Assembly: GCA_963977845.1 (NCBI GenBank)
Contig: CAXBPZ010000001.1
Span: 129,045 to 193,044, forward strand
Reading direction: 5' to 3'
DNA from: Methylopumilus sp003533095
Lineage (GTDB): Bacteria > Pseudomonadota > Gammaproteobacteria > Burkholderiales > Methylophilaceae
Length of the DNA stretch: 64,000 bases
The notes below the pieces were generated by a model. The model saw only the letters and a list, made by a program, of their open reading frames with translations. It did no database searches and was not told the DNA's origin. Each line of letters begins with the position of its first letter. Positions within the stretch are counted from its first letter, which is position 1. Below are positions 59,757 through 64,000 of the stretch, piece by piece. The position numbers were made by a program, and so were the translations under genes.

Positions 59757-61655
59757 TTGAATAACAGCACACTAAAAAGTATTGCCATTTGGGTTGCGAT
59801 CGCACTCATTCTCATGACTATTTTCAATCAGTTTTCAGGTACATCGAAAAATGAGACAGCACTTGTTTACTCCCAGTTTATGGAGCAAGTGAAAGAAGGC
59901 AAGATCGCGAAAGTTGAAATTGATAACCATAAAATTAAAGGTACGACGAGTGAAGGTAAAAAATTTAATACCTATGCTCCTACTGATCCTTGGTTGGTAT
60001 CTGATCTTCTAAAAAATAATGTCATCGTTGAAGCTAAACCTGAAGAGCAACAATCGGTGCTTATGAGTATTTTTATCTCATGGTTTCCGATGATTCTTCT
60101 TGTCGGCGTCTGGATCTTCTTTATGCGTCAGATGCAAGGGGGTGGCAAAGGGGGCGGTGGTCCATTCTCATTTGGTAAGAGTAAGGCAAGACAGCTTGAT
60201 CAAACAAACAATCAAACAACCTTTGCTGACGTTGCAGGATGTGATGAAGCTAAAGAGGAAGTGACCGAGATTGTTGAGTTTTTAAAAGACCCAGGCAAAT
60301 TTCATAAATTAGGTGGCCGAATCCCAAGAGGTGTATTGATGGTAGGACCTCCAGGTACAGGTAAAACATTATTGGCACGCGCTATCGCGGGTGAAGCTAA
60401 GGTACCTTTCTTCACCATCTCGGGATCTGACTTCGTAGAAATGTTTGTGGGTGTTGGCGCTGCGCGTGTTCGCGACATGTTTGAGCAAGCTAAAAAAAGC
60501 GCACCATGCATTATCTTTATCGATGAAATTGATGCGGTAGGTCGTCATCGCGGTCAAGGTACAGGCGGTGGCAATGATGAGCGCGAGCAAACACTTAATC
60601 AATTGCTCGTGGAACTCGATGGCTTTGAAGCGAATTCTGGTGTGATTGTCATTGCAGCAACCAATCGTGCAGATGTGCTGGATAAAGCACTTCTCCGTCC
60701 AGGACGATTTGACCGACAAGTCATGGTGTCATTACCAGATATTAAAGGTCGCGAAGAAATTCTATTGGTACATATGAGGAAGATTCCAGCAGACCCTGAT
60801 GTGAAAGCGAGCATCATCGCGAGAGGAACCCCTGGTTTTTCAGGTGCTGATCTTGCGAACCTTGTGAATGAATCTGCATTGTTTGCAGCGCGTCGCAATA
60901 AACGCACGGTAGATATGCAGGACTTTGAGGATGCCAAAGATAAAATCTTTATGGGTCCTGAAAGAAAATCACTCGTCATGCGAGAAGAAGAGCGTATGAA
61001 TACGGCATATCATGAATCAGGCCATGCGGTGGTTGCGAAATTACTCCCGCATGCTGACCCTGTTCATAAGGTAACTATCATGCCTCGCGGCTGGGCGTTG
61101 GGACTCACCTGGCAGTTGCCAGAGTTTGATCGCATCAGTAACTACAAGAATAAGATGCTTGAAGAAATTTCAATTCTCTTTGGTGGACGAATTGCTGAAG
61201 AGGTATTCATGAAACAAATGTCGACAGGCGCATCGAATGATTTTGAGCGTGCAACTAAATTAGCCCGCGACATGGTGACACGTTATGGTATGTCAGATAA
61301 ATTAGGTACGATGGTTTATGTCGGACAAGATCAAGATTCTTTCTTTGGTGCAATGTCTTCTAAAACTATTTCTGAAGCCACTCAGCAAAAAGTCGACGCT
61401 GAAATTCGTCGTATTCTTGATGAGCAATATAGTGTTGCCAGAAAACTGATTGAAAAGAATCGTCGAAAAGTAGAGGCGATGGCCAAAGCTTTACTTGAGT
61501 ATGAAACGATTGATGCTGATCAGATCAATGACATCATGGCAGGTAAAAAAGTAAGACCGCCTAAGCCTAAGCAAGAGACTAATCCTCCTAAAGGGGACAA
61601 AGGATCTTCGGGTACCAAAGTAGCCGTGGTTCCCCAACCGAGCGCTAAGGGTTAA
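59757..61655 (+). CDS. ftsH: ATP-dependent zinc metalloprotease FtsH
   Basis: A 632-residue membrane-anchored AAA+ protease that degrades misfolded membrane proteins and, in E. coli, sigma-32 and LpxC. TM1 spans about 8-25 and TM2 about 101-122. Walker A GPPGTGKT is at 197-204, Walker B IFIDEIDAVG near 257, and the second region of homology ATNRADVLDKALLRPGRFDR near 302-321. The zinc site HESGH is at 419-423. The start is TTG with GAGG 11 bases upstream, and the reading fits the family N-terminus. Its control of sigma-32 level may link it to the rpoH circuit here. It ends at a strong terminator. Confidence 0.97.
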   Translation: MNNSTLKSIAIWVAIALILMTIFNQFSGTSKNETALVYSQFMEQVKEGKIAKVEIDNHKIKGTTSEGKKFNTYAPTDPWLVSDLLKNNVIVEAKPEEQQSVLMSIFISWFPMILLVGVWIFFMRQMQGGGKGGGGPFSFGKSKARQLDQTNNQTTFADVAGCDEAKEEVTEIVEFLKDPGKFHKLGGRIPRGVLMVGPPGTGKTLLARAIAGEAKVPFFTISGSDFVEMFVGVGAARVRDMFEQAKKSAPCIIFIDEIDAVGRHRGQGTGGGNDEREQTLNQLLVELDGFEANSGVIVIAATNRADVLDKALLRPGRFDRQVMVSLPDIKGREEILLVHMRKIPADPDVKASIIARGTPGFSGADLANLVNESALFAARRNKRTVDMQDFEDAKDKIFMGPERKSLVMREEERMNTAYHESGHAVVAKLLPHADPVHKVTIMPRGWALGLTWQLPEFDRISNYKNKMLEEISILFGGRIAEEVFMKQMSTGASNDFERATKLARDMVTRYGMSDKLGTMVYVGQDQDSFFGAMSSKTISEATQQKVDAEIRRILDEQYSVARKLIEKNRRKVEAMAKALLEYETIDADQINDIMAGKKVRPPKPKQETNPPKGDKGSSGTKVAVVPQPSAKG

Positions 61656-61658
61656 ATG

Positions 61659-61693
61659 AAATTAAGGCTAGTTTATCTAGCCTTAATTTTTTT
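61659..61693 (+). terminator. Intrinsic terminator between ftsH and folP
   Basis: A perfect 13-bp inverted repeat (AAATTAAGGCTAG, 5-base loop, CTAGCCTTAATTT) runs into TTTTTTT ending at 61693. It begins 3 bases after the ftsH stop and ends 3 bases before the folP ATG. It would strongly limit read-through into folP and leaves no room for a normal ribosome-binding site there. Confidence 0.9.
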
Positions 61694-61696
61694 ATC

Positions 61697-62524
61697 ATGC
61701 TCAAATTAAATAAACATACCTATGATTTAAAACGCCCACTTGTGATGGGTATTTTAAATATCACACCCGATTCATTCTCAGATGGTGGTAAGTATTTAGA
61801 TTTTAGTGATGCTTTAAAGCGAGCCCATGCCATGATCGAAGAGGGTGTCGACATCATCGATATCGGTGGTGAATCAACACGCCCTGGATCTGATCCAGTG
61901 AGTATCGATGAGGAATTAAAACGCATTACACCCATCATTGAAGCATTAAAAAGAGATTCCGACATCGCTATTTCGGTCGATACCTATAAGCCAGCAGTGA
62001 TGAAAGAAGTGATTGATATGGATGTTGCGATGATTAATGATGTCTATGCATTAACGCAACCAGGTGCAATCGATGTCATTAAGAAATCAGAAGTGGGTAT
62101 TTGTTTAATGCATATGCAAGGCACACCTAAGACCATGCAGATAAATCCTACCTATAAAAATGTGGTGAGTGAAGTCCAGTCATTTTTGAAGGGGCGTGCT
62201 GAGATGCTAATCAGTGAAGGCATCGATCAGTCGCGTATTATCTTAGATCCAGGCTTTGGATTTGGTAAAACATTTGAACACAATATAGAGATGCTTAAAA
62301 AACTCGAATCATTTCAATCTTTAAAGTTTCCGCTTCTTGTCGGCTTATCCAGAAAATCATTTATCAGAAAAATTTTAAATGGTGAGCATGATGATCACTT
62401 ATCGGGCAGCATTTCAGCAGCTATCTTTTCTGTCTTAAAAGGGGCTAAAATATTACGCGTTCACGACGTAAAAGAAACACTTAGCGCACTCAAGATTATC
62501 AATTTAGCGCAAGGAACAAATTAA
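61697..62524 (+). CDS. folP: Dihydropteroate synthase
   Basis: A 275-residue TIM-barrel enzyme joining p-aminobenzoate to dihydropterin pyrophosphate in folate synthesis. LVMGILNITPDSFSDGGKYL near residue 15 is the N-terminal signature. DIIDIGGESTRPGSDPVS is near 53, MINDVYAL near 112, ICLMHMQGTPKTMQ near 136, and LDPGFGFGKTFEHN near 183. LVGLSRKSFI near 215 completes the pterin-binding set. The ATG lies only 3 bases beyond the U-run of a terminator and has no Shine-Dalgarno sequence, yet this start matches the family N-terminus. It precedes glmM by 2 bases; ftsH-folP-glmM is a standard order. Confidence 0.96.
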   Translation: MLKLNKHTYDLKRPLVMGILNITPDSFSDGGKYLDFSDALKRAHAMIEEGVDIIDIGGESTRPGSDPVSIDEELKRITPIIEALKRDSDIAISVDTYKPAVMKEVIDMDVAMINDVYALTQPGAIDVIKKSEVGICLMHMQGTPKTMQINPTYKNVVSEVQSFLKGRAEMLISEGIDQSRIILDPGFGFGKTFEHNIEMLKKLESFQSLKFPLLVGLSRKSFIRKILNGEHDDHLSGSISAAIFSVLKGAKILRVHDVKETLSALKIINLAQGTN

Positions 62525-62526
62525 TT

Positions 62527-63879
62527 ATGGCAAGACATTATTTTGGAACAGATGGTATCCGAGGTGTGGTGGGACAAGATCCGATCACACCTGATTTTTT
62601 TATTCGCTTAGGTTTTGCGATCGGATCTATCTTAGTTAAAAATAATCGTGATAAAAAAATAAAACATCCAAGTGTCGTCATAGGTAAAGACACTAGAGTT
62701 TCAGGCTATATGTTAGAGTCAGCCCTAGAGGCGGGCTTTATTGCAGCAGGTGTTGATGTCTACTTAACAGGCCCTATGCCAACACCAGCCATTGCCTATC
62801 TTACAAAAGCATTAAGATCGCAAGCAGGTATTGTTATTTCTGCATCACATAATCCATTTCCAGATAACGGTATAAAAATATTCTCAGAGGCCGGTGAAAA
62901 ATTACCCGATGCGTTTGAAGCTGAAGTTGAGTTGGCGTTAAATCAACCTATTCAAACGGTGCTTCCAAATGAGCTGGGTAAAGCAAAACGTGTTGATGAT
63001 GCAGAAGGTCGATATGTAGAGTTTTGTAAAAGTACTTTCCCAGAAAAACTTAATCTTCGTGGACTTAAAATTGTAATCGACTGTGCACATGGCGCTACAT
63101 ATCATGTTGCCCCAAAAATATTTTCTGAATTGGGTGCAGAGGTCATTCCAATTGGTAATGAACCCGATGGGTTTAATATAAATTTAAATGTGGGATCAAC
63201 TCATCCTAAGACAATTAAAGAGGCCACCTTAAAACATAAAGCGGACCTTGGGATTGCATTTGATGGAGACGGTGATCGTGTGGTCATGATTGATCACTTA
63301 GGCAACATTGTTGATGGCGATCAACTCGTATTAGTCATCGCACGTGCACTCAAAGAAAAGAACCAATTAAAAGGTGGTGTTGTTGGCACACTCATGACCA
63401 ATATGGCGATTGAGAAAGCATTAAAAGAATTGGAGATTGATTTTGTGCGTACTCATGTGGGTGATCGTTATGTGTTAGAGACGCTCCTTGAAAAGGGCTG
63501 GTCAATCGGTGGAGAAAATTCGGGTCATATTCTGACGCTTGATGCGCATTCAACAGGCGATGCTATTATTGCATCCCTTCAAGTTTTAAAATCATTACGA
63601 CTTCTCGATCAATCACTTCATGAAGCTACTAAAGATGCACCACTCTATCCTCAGATTTTAATTAATGTCGAGACGCATAAAAAAATTGATTTAGAGAGAA
63701 ACAAATCAATTCAAGACGTTATAAAAAATGTAGAAGCAAAATTAAATAATAAAGGCCGTGTGCTTTTAAGGCCGTCTGGCACTGAACCTAAAATTCGGGT
63801 GATGGTAGAGGGTGAAAATTTAGAGGAAGTAAAAACTTACGCTAATCAAATCGCTGAAAAAGTAAAAGAAGCTGCCTAA
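62527..63879 (+). CDS. glmM: Phosphoglucosamine mutase
   Basis: A 450-residue alpha-D-phosphohexomutase that interconverts glucosamine-6-phosphate and glucosamine-1-phosphate for peptidoglycan and LPS. The N-terminus RHYFGTDGIRGVVG is specific for GlmM. The phosphoserine loop VISASHNPFPDNGIK carries S107, the metal-binding FDGDGDRVVMID lies near residue 244 and the sugar-binding GGENSGHI near 327. The phosphate loop VLLRPSGTEPKIRVMVEG is at the C-terminus. All sites are intact. It follows folP by 2 bases and abuts the stop of a convergent membrane-protein gene. Confidence 0.97.
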   Translation: MARHYFGTDGIRGVVGQDPITPDFFIRLGFAIGSILVKNNRDKKIKHPSVVIGKDTRVSGYMLESALEAGFIAAGVDVYLTGPMPTPAIAYLTKALRSQAGIVISASHNPFPDNGIKIFSEAGEKLPDAFEAEVELALNQPIQTVLPNELGKAKRVDDAEGRYVEFCKSTFPEKLNLRGLKIVIDCAHGATYHVAPKIFSELGAEVIPIGNEPDGFNINLNVGSTHPKTIKEATLKHKADLGIAFDGDGDRVVMIDHLGNIVDGDQLVLVIARALKEKNQLKGGVVGTLMTNMAIEKALKELEIDFVRTHVGDRYVLETLLEKGWSIGGENSGHILTLDAHSTGDAIIASLQVLKSLRLLDQSLHEATKDAPLYPQILINVETHKKIDLERNKSIQDVIKNVEAKLNNKGRVLLRPSGTEPKIRVMVEGENLEEVKTYANQIAEKVKEAA

Positions 63880-64000
63880 CTAAAACCAAAAAGCTTGAAA
63901 TAGCCAATCATAAATAAAGGAATTTGCAGGCCAAAATTAATCATAATGGCCTTATCCTTGTTTAAATATCCTGTGAGTGTCCAGCCTAAAACACCAAGGC
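63880..64000 (-). CDS. 3' end of a membrane-protein gene (partial)
   Basis: On the minus strand an open frame runs from the window edge to a TAG at 63880-63882. The last 40 residues are visible. They include two hydrophobic stretches (LGVLGWTLTGYL at the edge and INFGLQIPLFMIGYFKLFGF at the C-terminus) separated by NKDKAIM, so this is the C-terminal part of an integral membrane protein. The family cannot be told from this fragment. The stop directly abuts the glmM stop, matching the tight convergent junctions elsewhere in the window. Confidence 0.6.

Noticed and set aside
1..64000. CRISPR arrays, insertion sequences, prophage genes, toxin-antitoxin pairs, riboswitches
   Set aside because: No regularly spaced repeats, transposase or integrase motifs, small toxin-antitoxin pairs or recognisable riboswitch cores were seen; the window is core genome.

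Overview
The window reads as a gene-dense, AT-rich stretch of a betaproteobacterial chromosome. The gene orders lolB-ispE-tRNA-Gln-prs-rplY-pth-ychF, miaB-ybeZ-ybeY-corC and ubiE-ubiJ-ubiB, the classical grpE-dnaK-dnaJ set and the heptose/LPS core genes all fit a Gram-negative beta-type genome. The low GC, very short intergenic gaps and a complete Entner-Doudoroff pair (edd-eda) suggest a streamlined aquatic member of the Methylophilaceae (OM43 / Methylopumilus-like). That placement is inference from gene content and base composition only. I see no insertion sequence, prophage, CRISPR array, rRNA operon or recombinase. About 63 protein genes and two tRNA genes fill the window, and no gap exceeds about 180 bases.

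Layout. 1-4.1 kb (mostly minus): a small secreted protein, corC, ybeY, ybeZ and miaB. 4.3-8.4 kb: siroheme synthase cysG facing an OmpR/EnvZ-type two-component pair, then a secreted EF-hand protein. 8.4-16.4 kb: a FemAB/GNAT-like protein, tRNA-Met, ychF, pth, rplY, prs, tRNA-Gln, ispE, lolB and a TPR protein. 16.6-21.4 kb (plus): a Gld-type ABC export operon (ATPase, permease, GldG-like, DUF4340) and mutM. 21.4-29.8 kb (minus): a sodium:solute symporter, ubiB-ubiJ-ubiE with a DUF971 gene, rpoH, and ftsX-ftsE-ftsY. 29.9-34.3 kb (plus): a pair of M16 peptidases, rsmD, coaD, a 2[4Fe-4S] ferredoxin and gloA. 34.3-39.0 kb (minus): dnaJ, dnaK, grpE, waaC. 39.2-42.3 kb (plus): edd, eda and a HAD phosphatase. 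42.3-48.5 kb (minus): waaF, hldE, gmhA, hldD, hemH, hrcA. 48.6-64 kb (mainly plus): nadK, recN, fur (minus), bamE, dapB, carA, carB, greA, a DUF4149 protein, yhbY (minus), rlmE, ftsH, folP, glmM and the 3' end of a membrane-protein gene on the minus strand.

How the parts connect. The window holds both arms of a heat-shock circuit: rpoH (sigma-32) and hrcA (CIRCE repressor). A nearly perfect CIRCE element sits in front of rpoH, and a strong sigma-32-type promoter sits in front of grpE-dnaK. This suggests HrcA controls sigma-32 synthesis and sigma-32 then drives the chaperones. Envelope building is well represented: heptose synthesis and transfer (hldD, gmhA, hldE, waaC, waaF), lipoprotein sorting (lolB), OMP assembly (bamE), amino-sugar synthesis (glmM) and isoprenoid precursors (ispE). 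Other notable signals are a terminator-like hairpin inside the carA leader, an intrinsic terminator between dnaK and dnaJ, a terminator directly abutting the folP start, and seven convergent gene pairs whose stop codons overlap or touch. The window is mostly conserved core genome; I did not find a convincing entirely new system. The least characterised parts are the Gld-like ABC operon, the secreted EF-hand protein, the small secreted protein at the left edge and the long charged tail on BamE.
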